NCBI RefSeq assembly: GCF_002155425.1
Contig: NZ_MUYG01000007.1
Span: 186,001-250,000, forward strand
Direction: 5' to 3'
Origin: Erythrobacter donghaensis
GTDB taxonomy: Bacteria > Pseudomonadota > Alphaproteobacteria > Sphingomonadales > Sphingomonadaceae
Length of the DNA: 64,000 bases
The position numbers were made by a program, and so were the translations under genes. The notes below the pieces were generated by a model that saw only the letters and a list, made by a program, of their open reading frames with translations, made no database searches and was not told the DNA's origin. Position 1 is the first letter of the stretch. Every line of letters starts with the position of its first letter. This document shows positions 44,437 to 52,029 of this stretch, piece after piece.

Positions 44437-44859
44437 ATGAAAATCGGCGATCTCGCCCGTGCGGGGAGTGTTTCGGTAGAGACGGTGCGCTTTTACCAGC
44501 GGCGCGGTCTTTTGGCCGAGCCGCCGCGCGGGGAGGGCGCGCGGCGTTATGCCGACAGCGATCTGGAGCGGTTGCGCTCGATCCGCGCGGCGCAGACGGC
44601 GGGCTTCACCCTCGAAGAAATCGCGACGCTGCTCGATCTCGACCAGCATGATCGTGCCGCCGCCCGCGCGCTTGCCGAAGCGCGGATCGCCGCGATCGAC
44701 GAGAAGATCGCAACGCTGCACACGATGCGCAGCGCGCTCGAGACGCTGGTGACGGACTGCGCGCACGGCGGTGACGGGCCCTGTCCGATCCTTGCCGCCT
44801 TCAGCATGCCGCCCAAGCCCGAATCCGCCAGAAACCAAACCCGCGCGCGCCGCGTATAG
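44437..44859 (+). CDS. MerR-family metal-responsive regulator
   Basis: A 140-residue regulator. The winged helix-turn-helix is MKIGDLARAGSVSVETVRFY with YQRRGLLAEPPR. A coiled-coil dimer helix follows (about 65-110). The C-terminal metal loop has two Cys seven residues apart in TDCAHGGDGPCPIL, the spacing of CueR (Cu+) rather than of mercury MerR (eight). The Cys that MerR uses at the start of the dimer helix is absent. With copA-copB-copC seven bases downstream on the same strand, it probably senses copper or another monovalent metal. Metal identity is inference. Confidence 0.82.
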   Translation: MKIGDLARAGSVSVETVRFYQRRGLLAEPPRGEGARRYADSDLERLRSIRAAQTAGFTLEEIATLLDLDQHDRAAARALAEARIAAIDEKIATLHTMRSALETLVTDCAHGGDGPCPILAAFSMPPKPESARNQTRARRV

Positions 44860-44865
44860 CACCCC

Positions 44866-46575
44866 ATGACCTCCCCAAACCTTTCCCGCCGCGGCTTTGT
44901 CGGAGCCGTGGGCGCCGCCGCCGGATTGGCCGCGATGCCCGCCTGGGCGCAGGGCCATTCGGTGCACCCCAAGCGCGGGGGCGCGCCGATCAAAGTCGGT
45001 TTCGACAGCCTCTCCGGCCCGGTGATCGATCTCACCGTGGCGCATGGCGAGCGGGTGGTGCAGGGGCGCAAGGGCCACGGCATCGCGGTCAATGGTTCAG
45101 TGCCGGGCCCGCTGATCCGGCTGCGCGAGGGCCAGAACGTCCGCCTCAACGTCACCAATCATCTCGCCGAGGACACCTCGATCCACTGGCACGGGCTGCT
45201 GCTGCCCTTCCACATGGACGGTGTGCCGGGGATCAGCTTTCCGGGCATCAAGCCGGGGCAGACCTTCACCTACGAATTCCCGATCCGCCAGTCGGGCACC
45301 TACTGGTATCACAGCCACTCGGGCCTTCAGGAGCAGCAGGGGCATTACGGCCCGCTGATCATCGACCCCGCCGGTGCGGAGCCGGTGGAATACGACCGCG
45401 AGTTCATCCTGCTGCTGAGCGAGTTCACCCCGCACCATCCCCATTTCATCATGGACCGGCTGCGCAAGGGCGAGGGCTATTTCAACTATCAGCAGACCAG
45501 TTGGGCCGACGAATACCCGCTCACCGCCGCAGACCGCCGGATGTGGGCCGAAATGCGCATGCCCGCGACTGACATCGCCGACGTGACCGGATCGACCTAC
45601 ACCTATCTCGCCAACGGCCGGGGGCCCAAGGAGGGGCTGGAGTTTCTGTTCACCCCCGGCGAACGGGTGCGGCTGCGCGTCATCAACGGTGCGGCGCAGA
45701 CCTTCTTCAACTTGCGCATTCCCGGCCTCGCGATGACGGTGATCGCGGCAGACGGCCAGAACGTGAAGCCGGTCGAGGTCGACGAATTCCAGATCGGCAC
45801 CGCCGAAACCTATGACGTGATCCTCACCCCCACCGCCGAAGCCTATACCATCGTCGCGGAGAGCATGGACCGGTCGGGCATGGCACTCGCAACGCTGGCG
45901 AGCCGCCCCGGCGCGCGCGCCGCGATCCCGCCGCCGAGGAAGCCTCCGCTGCTCGACATGGGCGACATGGGGATGAACCATGGGGACGGCGCGGGCCATA
46001 GCATGAAGGGCATGAAGATGCGCGACACGCTGCTGCTGCCACCCGATGTGAAAGTCGGCCCCGGAATCGACATGGTCTCCATGGCGCCGGTCGACAAGCT
46101 GGGCGATCCCGGCCTCGGCCTGCGCGATGTGGCGCACCGCGTGCTCAATTACCGGATGCTCTCGGCGCTGGAGCCCAACCGCGACACGCGCCGCCCCTCG
46201 CGCCTGCTGGAGCTGCACCTCACCGGCAACATGGAGCGCTACATGTGGTCCTTCGACGGCGAGATGTATTCCGCCGTCTCCGACAAACCGATCCGCTTTG
46301 CGTGGAACGAGCGGGTGCGGGTGAAGCTCGTCAACAACACCATGATGGCGCACCCGATCCACCTGCACGGGATGTTCTTCACCCTCGTCAACGGCGAGGA
46401 TGCCGCGCACCAGCCGCGCAAGAACATCGTCATCGTCCAGCCCGGTGCGAGCGCGCAGTTCGATCTCACCGCAGACGAGCCGGGCGACTGGGCGTTCCAC
46501 TGCCACCTGCTCTACCACATGCACGGCGGGATGATGCAGACCGTGACGGTGATGGGACCGGAATCGGGCGCATGA
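44866..46575 (+). CDS. copA: Copper-resistance multicopper oxidase CopA
   Basis: A 569-residue periplasmic copper oxidase. A twin-arginine signal is seen (LSRRGFVGAVGAAAGLAAMP). Copper motifs are in place: IHWHGLLLP (HWHG), YWYHSHSGLQEQ, AHPIHLHGMFFTL and WAFHCHLLYHMHGGM, supplying all type 1, 2 and 3 sites. A Met/Gly/His-rich loop (DMGDMGMNHGDGAGHSMKG) near residue 365 is a Cu(I)-binding insert typical of CopA/CueO enzymes. It would oxidise Cu(I) to Cu(II). ATG 44866 starts seven bases after the regulator stop, and the copB start overlaps its TGA. Confidence 0.95.
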   Translation: MTSPNLSRRGFVGAVGAAAGLAAMPAWAQGHSVHPKRGGAPIKVGFDSLSGPVIDLTVAHGERVVQGRKGHGIAVNGSVPGPLIRLREGQNVRLNVTNHLAEDTSIHWHGLLLPFHMDGVPGISFPGIKPGQTFTYEFPIRQSGTYWYHSHSGLQEQQGHYGPLIIDPAGAEPVEYDREFILLLSEFTPHHPHFIMDRLRKGEGYFNYQQTSWADEYPLTAADRRMWAEMRMPATDIADVTGSTYTYLANGRGPKEGLEFLFTPGERVRLRVINGAAQTFFNLRIPGLAMTVIAADGQNVKPVEVDEFQIGTAETYDVILTPTAEAYTIVAESMDRSGMALATLASRPGARAAIPPPRKPPLLDMGDMGMNHGDGAGHSMKGMKMRDTLLLPPDVKVGPGIDMVSMAPVDKLGDPGLGLRDVAHRVLNYRMLSALEPNRDTRRPSRLLELHLTGNMERYMWSFDGEMYSAVSDKPIRFAWNERVRVKLVNNTMMAHPIHLHGMFFTLVNGEDAAHQPRKNIVIVQPGASAQFDLTADEPGDWAFHCHLLYHMHGGMMQTVTVMGPESGA

Positions 46576-47543
46576 GAAAGTTTCTGTCGTTGCCGCTGCT
46601 GCTCGCCGCCGCGCCGCTCGCCGCGCAACACGCGGGGCATGAGATGGCCGCGCCCACGCCTGCGCAAGATCCCCACGCGGGCCATGACATGAGCCCTGCG
46701 CAGGACCCTCATGCCGGGCATGACATGACCTCGGCGCAGGCCGATCCCCACGCCGGGCACGCCATGACCGAACCGCCGCCCGTCTCGCCCGGCCCGACCA
46801 TGGAGACTCCGCCGCCGCCCGCCGCCGGAAGCGGTCCGCCGCGCGCCGCCGATGCGATCTGGGGGGCAGAGGCCATGGCCGCCTCGCGCGAGGAATTGCG
46901 CAAGACCCACGGGGACTTCCCGGTGTTCTGGTTTCAGGGCGACCGCTTCGAGACTCAGGTGCGCGAGGGCGGGGATGCCTACCTGTGGGACATTCAGGGC
47001 TATTACGGCACCCCCACCAGCCGCCTGTGGTTCAAGTCCGAGGGCGAGGGCGAATGGGGCGGCGCCCCCGAGGACGCCGAGGTGCAGGCGCTCTATGCGC
47101 GCGCTTTCAAACCCTTCTGGGACGTGCAGGCGGGCATCCGTCACGATATCGCCGGGCCCGACACCACCCATGCGGTGATCGGCGTGCAGGGCCTTGCGCC
47201 CTACATGTTCGAGATCGACACCGCGCTGTTCCTCAGCACCCGCGGCGATCTGACCGCGCGGATCGAGGCCGAAGTCGACCAGCGCATTACCCAGCGCCTG
47301 ATCCTTCAGCCGCGGATCGAGGCCAATCTGTCGGCGCAGGACATTCCCCTGCTGGGTGTGGGCGCGGGGCTCGACCAGATCGAGATCGGCGCGCGGCTGC
47401 GTTATGAATTCCGGCGCGAGTTCGCGCCCTATGTGGGCATCGAGCAATCGTGGCGCACCGGCGCGGGCGCCGATTTCGCCCGTGCGCGGGGCGAAGATCC
47501 CTCGACCACCAGCCTCGTCGCCGGCATCCGTTTCTGGTTCTGA
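46572..47543 (+). CDS. copB: Copper-resistance outer-membrane protein CopB
   Basis: A 323-residue outer-membrane protein that works with CopA in periplasmic copper tolerance. After the signal peptide, an N-terminal His/Met repeat region is seen: DPHAGHDM occurs twice and DPHAGHAM once at 10-12 residue spacing (about 28-65), followed by a Pro-rich stretch. From about 100 the CopB barrel domain runs to the C-terminal aromatic GIRFWF, an outer-membrane insertion signal. The ATG overlaps the CopA stop in ATGA. Copper binding by the repeat is inferred from composition and family. Confidence 0.92.
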   Translation: MRKFLSLPLLLAAAPLAAQHAGHEMAAPTPAQDPHAGHDMSPAQDPHAGHDMTSAQADPHAGHAMTEPPPVSPGPTMETPPPPAAGSGPPRAADAIWGAEAMAASREELRKTHGDFPVFWFQGDRFETQVREGGDAYLWDIQGYYGTPTSRLWFKSEGEGEWGGAPEDAEVQALYARAFKPFWDVQAGIRHDIAGPDTTHAVIGVQGLAPYMFEIDTALFLSTRGDLTARIEAEVDQRITQRLILQPRIEANLSAQDIPLLGVGAGLDQIEIGARLRYEFRREFAPYVGIEQSWRTGAGADFARARGEDPSTTSLVAGIRFWF

Positions 47544-47566
47544 TCAATACTAAGGACACTGACCCC

Positions 47567-47947
47567 ATGCGTATCCCCGCCCTTCTCGCTGCTCTCGCCC
47601 TGACCGCGCTCTCGCCCTCGGGCCTGGCCGCGCACGTTGCGCTGACCGCCTCGACCCCGACTGCGGGCAGCGCGGCCAAGGCCCCCAAGGTGGTCACGCT
47701 CACCTTCAGCCAAGCAGTCGACCCCTCGACCGCCGCGGCCAGCATCGTGATGACCGCGATGCCGGGCATGTCGAACCACGGCGAAATGGCGATCCGCAAC
47801 TTCACCCCCAGCTGGTCGGCCGACAAGCGCACGCTGACGCTGACGCTCAAGAAGCCCCTGCCAGCCGGAACCTATGAAGTGCGCTGGCAGGCCGCCGCAG
47901 GCGATGGCCACGCGATGACCGGGACGCTGCATTTCACCGTCGGCTGA
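47567..47947 (+). CDS. copC: Copper-resistance periplasmic protein CopC
   Basis: A 126-residue periplasmic beta-barrel copper carrier. After a signal peptide (ALLAALALTALSPSGLA), the mature protein starts AHVALTASTPTAGSAAKAPK with the first His, as in CopC family members. A Met-rich loop TAMPGMSNHGEM and the C-terminal AGDGHAMTGTLHFTVG complete the sites. It lies 23 bases after copB. No copD (inner-membrane permease) follows, which is unusual but not unknown; the sterol-desaturase-family gene at 48048 is the next open frame. Confidence 0.9.
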   Translation: MRIPALLAALALTALSPSGLAAHVALTASTPTAGSAAKAPKVVTLTFSQAVDPSTAAASIVMTAMPGMSNHGEMAIRNFTPSWSADKRTLTLTLKKPLPAGTYEVRWQAAAGDGHAMTGTLHFTVG

Positions 47948-48047
47948 CCCTCTCCGGAGCCCCCCCTCGACCGCTTACGGTGAATGGCGTATTCTCCCTG
48001 CCCGGAACGCCGCCATAGAGCGGGGGCCAAACAAGGGGGCCGATCCG

Positions 48048-48911
48048 GTGAAACAGTCGCTCGTCAACCTGCTGCCGCCCGCGACCGTCGCGGCGATCTG
48101 GGCCTTCTGGGCCTTTGCCCCTGCCGCATGGGTCGAGGGCGGCTGGGCGATCATGGCGGTGGGGCTGGGCACGCTGGTGCTGGTGCAGGCGCTCGAGCTG
48201 GTGTTCGAACGGCACGAAGGCTGGCGCATCAACCGCCGCGAGCTGGCGACCGACGTGTTCTATGTCGTCTTCGGTTACGGGGTGATCGGCTTTCTCACCG
48301 AAACGCTGGTCAACGGGCCGCTGTCGCAGCTGAAAGAAGCGCTCGGCATCGCCACCCCCTGGCTCGCGGACAGCCCCTTCATGGTGCAGGTGCTGGTGGT
48401 GATGTTCACCTTCGAATTCGGCCAGTACTGGATGCACCGCGCGATGCACAACTGGCACCCGCTGTGGCTGACCCACGCGCCGCATCACCACATCACCCAG
48501 CTGAACGCATTGAAGGGCTTTATCGGCAACCCGATCGAGCTGTTCCTGATCAGCCTCGGCGTGATCGCGCTGCTCGATGTCGATCTGAACGCCCTGTTCG
48601 CCGCGATCACCGCGAGCGGCGCGATCGCCACCTATGCCCACGCCAACGTGCGGGCCAATCCGCCGATCTGGTTCGGGTTTTTCTTCACGACGATCCGCCA
48701 TCACAGCCTGCACCACACCGCGCTGAGCTACGAGGACACGCGCTGCAATTACGGCAACAGCGTGATTTTCTGGGACCGGCTGTTCGGCACCTTCAAGGAC
48801 GGCGAGAGCGAGATTGTCGGGCAGGACGATCGGCGGCGGTTGTCGATCAAGGAACAGTGGCTGTTCCCGCTGCGCCCCTGGCTGGAGAAGCGCAAGGCGG
48901 CGAGGGGGTAG
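48048..48911 (+). CDS. Sterol desaturase / fatty-acid hydroxylase family protein
   Basis: A 287-residue membrane di-iron oxygenase. The histidine clusters are HRAMHN, HAPHHH and HHSLHH (HxxxH, HxxHH, HxxHH), separated by the usual spacings, with four or more hydrophobic helices. In sphingomonads such enzymes hydroxylate fatty acids, sphingolipids or carotenoids; the substrate is not readable here. It lies 100 bases after copC on the same strand and is probably a separate transcription unit. Confidence 0.85.
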   Translation: MKQSLVNLLPPATVAAIWAFWAFAPAAWVEGGWAIMAVGLGTLVLVQALELVFERHEGWRINRRELATDVFYVVFGYGVIGFLTETLVNGPLSQLKEALGIATPWLADSPFMVQVLVVMFTFEFGQYWMHRAMHNWHPLWLTHAPHHHITQLNALKGFIGNPIELFLISLGVIALLDVDLNALFAAITASGAIATYAHANVRANPPIWFGFFFTTIRHHSLHHTALSYEDTRCNYGNSVIFWDRLFGTFKDGESEIVGQDDRRRLSIKEQWLFPLRPWLEKRKAARG

Positions 48912-48978
48912 GCGCGTCCGCTTTCGGGCGCTGCGTCAGAGGGGCGGGTTACCAGCCACATTGGCGCCAAGGGCGTCA

Positions 48979-49230
48979 TCAGGTGTTGAGTAACACTACC
49001 CCCACCAGCGCCATAATCAGTATTATAAGCGCTATGATGAAGAATACGGCCAGCGGGAAGCAAGTTCCCAGATCGTCATCGCTGGCAATGGCGACACACA
49101 AGAAACCAATTGTACCAGAAATCAATGTCGCGACAGGGCCAAATAATGTTCCTGCGACAAGAGTTACGCCTATGGCGATCAGAGATGAATAGGCGAAGCG
49201 CTTTAACCTGAGTTTTGTTTTCTTCTCCAC
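48979..49230 (-). CDS. Low-GC orphan small membrane protein
   Basis: An 83-residue protein with a Lys/Arg-rich N terminus (EKKTKLRLKRFAYSS) and three hydrophobic helices (LIAIGVTLVAGTLFG, VATLISGTIGFLCVAIAS, LAVFFIIALIILIMALVGVV). No family recognised. The region is compositionally foreign: by hand count 133 of 280 bases at 48981-49260 are G or C (about 48%), against well over 60% in the flanking genes, and Lys/Ile codons are AT-rich. This suggests recent acquisition. Whether it is expressed is unknown. Confidence 0.5.
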   Translation of the reverse strand: MEKKTKLRLKRFAYSSLIAIGVTLVAGTLFGPVATLISGTIGFLCVAIASDDDLGTCFPLAVFFIIALIILIMALVGVVLLNT

Positions 49231-49356
49231 TCAGTTTCATCTCCAGTAAGCGCTGATGAAAGCCTATTTTCAGGCCGAGTGCGAGAGCAATCTCAGCTTT
49301 TGCCGGGATGACGACATACAGCAACCGCCAACAACCGCACCGTGGTCGCTTTCCGA

Positions 49357-49394
49357 ACGGCAGGCCTGTCCCCGCAAGGGCGCAAGCCTGCCGT
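49357..49394. terminator. Hairpin downstream of the DUF305-LVIVD gene
   Basis: ACGGCAGGC (49357-49365) pairs perfectly with GCCTGCCGT (49386-49394), 19 bases past the stop of the minus-strand gene. No U-tract follows on that strand, so intrinsic termination is uncertain; a Rho-dependent end or mRNA-stabilising hairpin is possible. Confidence 0.4.
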
Positions 49395-49412
49395 CCCGCT
49401 TAGCGTCGTGCC

Positions 49413-51713
49413 TCACCCCCCCTTGCGGCTCGCCGCTGCGGCGTCGATTGCCTTCTTGTCCCAGGTCACGCGGGTCTGGGTCTGGGGGTTGAAGCGGTTG
49501 TCTTCATACTGCGCCGCCTTGGCCGCCGCGATTTCGGCCTTGGTGAGGAATTCGCTCGGCTTCAGTGCGAAGACGTCGATCCCGCGGGTGATCTCGGTGC
49601 CGTAGATGTGGCCCTTGTACCAGTAGACCGACCAGTAGCCGCCCAGCACCATCTGCTTCATGTCGATCGGCCCGCGGTCGAAATAGGCGATTTCCTTGGG
49701 GTTGGCGCTGTCGGTGAAGTCCATCACCGAAAGCCCGCCCTGATACCACGCCTGCGCGAACAGATCGCGGCCCGGCACCGGGATGATCGAGCCGTTGTGC
49801 GCGACGCAGTTCTCTTTGTCGCTCTGCGGGGCAGGCATCTTGTAGTGGGCGCGGAACTTGAGCTTGCCGTCGACGATATCGTAAATCGCATTGGCGCCCC
49901 AGGTCTTGGGGTCGGAAGCCTTGCAGCGCGGCCGCCCGCCGCCGCCCCACTCGTCGGTGAAGATCACCTTGGTGCCATCATTGTTGAAGGTCGCCGAGTG
50001 CCAATAGGCAAAGGTGGTGTCAGTCGCCACGTCGATCCGCTTCGGGTTCAAGGGATCGGCGATGTCGAACAGGATGCCGTTGCCTGAACACGCGCCCGCG
50101 GCGAGCTTCAGCGCCGGGAAGACAGTGATGTCGTGGCACTGATCGGTCGGCGCGGTGCGCTGGGTGCCGTCGCCGTGATCGCCGCCGGTCCACAGGCCCG
50201 CGATGGTGCCGGTGCTCTCGTCGGCGAAGACCCGCGGGCTCTTGACGATGCGCGCCTGCGAGGGATCGGCGAGCGGGATCTCGATCACGTCGATCGAGAA
50301 CAGCGCGGTGCGCGCGTCGCCCGGAATCTCGCCGATGCAGCCCGCCAGTTCCTCGGTCTCGCGCACCCCGGCGGTGCCCGAGTTGTAGACGATCAGGCGG
50401 GTATCGTCGGCGCTGACGACCGAGTGGGTGTGGCTCCCCCGGCAGGTCTGCACCTGACCCACCTGACGCGGGGCAGCGAGGTTGGAGATGTCGAAGATCC
50501 TGAGGCCGCGGAAGCGGTCTTCATTGACCTTGCCCGGCGCGCCTTCCAGCCCGCAGTCGACGCGCCCGCGGGTCTGCTCGACGCTCATGACGAGGATATT
50601 GCCGACCACCGAGACATCGCCCTGCCCGCCGGGGCAGACGACCGAGCTCATCAGGTTCGGCACGCCATCGGTGCCCAGCTTGTAGATGTTGAACCCGTGG
50701 TAGGAGCCTGCGACCATCACATCGTCGAAAAAGGCGATGTCGGTGTTGGCGAAATCGAGCAGCGGGGAGCGCTCGGCAAATTCGGTGAGGTCTTCCTCCT
50801 CGCGCTCGGGCGTAGCGGCGCCATCAACAGCGGCTTCCGCGACCTTGGCGGCGGCGGCTTCGGCGGCGCTTTCAACGGTCTCGGGCTCGGCCCCATCCTC
50901 GGCCCCGTCCTTCTCCTTGTCCTTCTTGGGCGGGACGGGCGGGCGCAGATCGGCCGGGTTGGCGGGGTTGAAGAAGCCCGCCGGCTTGGGCAGGGTCGCG
51001 ACCTTGGTCAGATTGAGGATCGCCTCACCCGCATTGTCGAAGCCCGCCGCAAGGCCGGTGCGCGGATCGCCTGACAGGCCGGCGAGGAGCTTGTCCATCC
51101 GCTCGATCTCGGTGGTCTGCTCCTTGTCGATGTCGTTCACGAACTGGTAGAGCACCGGGTCGGCCGCCGTGCCGTCCTCGCGCAGCAATTCCTCGACCAT
51201 GTCGACCGCGCCGTCGTGGTGGGCGATCATCAGGGTCAGGAACTGGCGGTCGAACTCCACGCCCTTGGCAGCGGCCAGCGCCTTCATCTGTTCGGGGGAG
51301 GCCATGCCCTTCATCATGTGGTGCATGTGATCGCCGTGGCCCGCCATCATCGGGTCTTCGATCGGCTCGCCCCGCTCGGTCAGCCAGCCTTTCATGAAGG
51401 CGATTTCATCGGCCTGGCTGGATTCGATCCGCCCGGCGATGGTCAGCAGATCCTGCGTATTGGTGCGCTCCTTCACCAGCTTCGCCATGTCGAGCGCCTG
51501 CGTGTGGTGCACGATCATGGCTTGCATGAAAGCCACGTCAGACGCGGTGTAGCTCGCCTGCGCCAGCTTGACCGCCTCATCGGCAGTGAGCGTCTTCGAC
51601 GCCTGCCCCGGCGCGCCCGGCTGGACGATCTGGACGCTTTGCGCATGCGCAAGGCTGGAGGCGGAAAGCAGCAGGGCAGCAAGCGCGGTGCGCGCGGCGG
51701 CGGTATCGGTCAT
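49413..51713 (-). CDS. DUF305 and LVIVD-repeat fusion secreted protein
   Basis: A 766-residue exported protein. A signal peptide (TALAALLLSASSLAHAQ) is followed by two DUF305 units (about 50-215): SDVAFMQAMIVHHTQALDMA and later FLTLMIAHHDGAVDMVEELL, with HGDHMHHMMKGM between. DUF305 proteins are ferritin-like helical bundles linked to copper or other metal handling. An acidic Lys/Glu/Ala linker (about 265-310) leads to a second half of LVIVD repeats (beta-propeller type; RGLRIFDISNLAAPRQVGQV, LFDIADPLNPKRIDVATDT, LSVMDFTDSANPKEIAYFDR). The start at 51713 opens on the signal peptide. It lies near the cop genes, which suggests a metal-related role. The fusion is unusual. Confidence 0.85.
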   Translation of the reverse strand: MTDTAAARTALAALLLSASSLAHAQSVQIVQPGAPGQASKTLTADEAVKLAQASYTASDVAFMQAMIVHHTQALDMAKLVKERTNTQDLLTIAGRIESSQADEIAFMKGWLTERGEPIEDPMMAGHGDHMHHMMKGMASPEQMKALAAAKGVEFDRQFLTLMIAHHDGAVDMVEELLREDGTAADPVLYQFVNDIDKEQTTEIERMDKLLAGLSGDPRTGLAAGFDNAGEAILNLTKVATLPKPAGFFNPANPADLRPPVPPKKDKEKDGAEDGAEPETVESAAEAAAAKVAEAAVDGAATPEREEEDLTEFAERSPLLDFANTDIAFFDDVMVAGSYHGFNIYKLGTDGVPNLMSSVVCPGGQGDVSVVGNILVMSVEQTRGRVDCGLEGAPGKVNEDRFRGLRIFDISNLAAPRQVGQVQTCRGSHTHSVVSADDTRLIVYNSGTAGVRETEELAGCIGEIPGDARTALFSIDVIEIPLADPSQARIVKSPRVFADESTGTIAGLWTGGDHGDGTQRTAPTDQCHDITVFPALKLAAGACSGNGILFDIADPLNPKRIDVATDTTFAYWHSATFNNDGTKVIFTDEWGGGGRPRCKASDPKTWGANAIYDIVDGKLKFRAHYKMPAPQSDKENCVAHNGSIIPVPGRDLFAQAWYQGGLSVMDFTDSANPKEIAYFDRGPIDMKQMVLGGYWSVYWYKGHIYGTEITRGIDVFALKPSEFLTKAEIAAAKAAQYEDNRFNPQTQTRVTWDKKAIDAAAASRKGG

Positions 51714-52029
51714 GAAAGTCCCCTTGGATCGATGCTTGACCGGCAACCTGACGCAGTCCGGCGCGCAGTCAAGGGGCCATGCGGCGGGGCAAGCCGCATA
51801 TCGACGAACCTCACACCCCGGTCGAGCAGCCGCATGGTGGCCTCTGATGCTCAGGTTCGCTGATGCGAACCCATGCGCCTCCCGCCCCGGCTCGACTTGG
51901 TTAAGCGACTCTGTCTTACAGGGCGCACCTTTCATCGCATGCGCCGAGGCGAGGGCTTGCCGCGCCGAATCGGGCGTGGATAAGCCTATCGTTAAGCCCC
52001 CGGAAACCCTGTTGGAGTAGCTTGTCCTT
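51714..52029. other. Divergent intergenic region between the DUF305-LVIVD and beta-lactamase-like genes
   Basis: 316 bases without a credible gene. It contains a hairpin ATGCGGC-ggggcaa-GCCGCAT (51779-51799) and a partial copy of the palindromic element found after the beta-lactamase-like gene (51853-51889). Promoters for both flanking genes should be here; I could not place them with confidence. Confidence 0.5.
51853..51889 (+). repeat. Left-end copy of the 53074-53260 element
   Basis: The 37 bases at 51853-51889 match 53082-53118 with one mismatch and in the same orientation. They carry the hairpin GGTTCGC-tgat-GCGAACC and the start of the GC-rich arm CCTCCCGCCCC. The element is cut short here: neither TTATACC nor the right-hand half is present. 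Confidence 0.75.

Noticed and set aside
44437-44859. Mercury-resistance MerR
   Set aside because: The first of the three Hg-binding Cys is absent, the C-terminal spacing is CueR-like and no merA, merT or merP gene is present.
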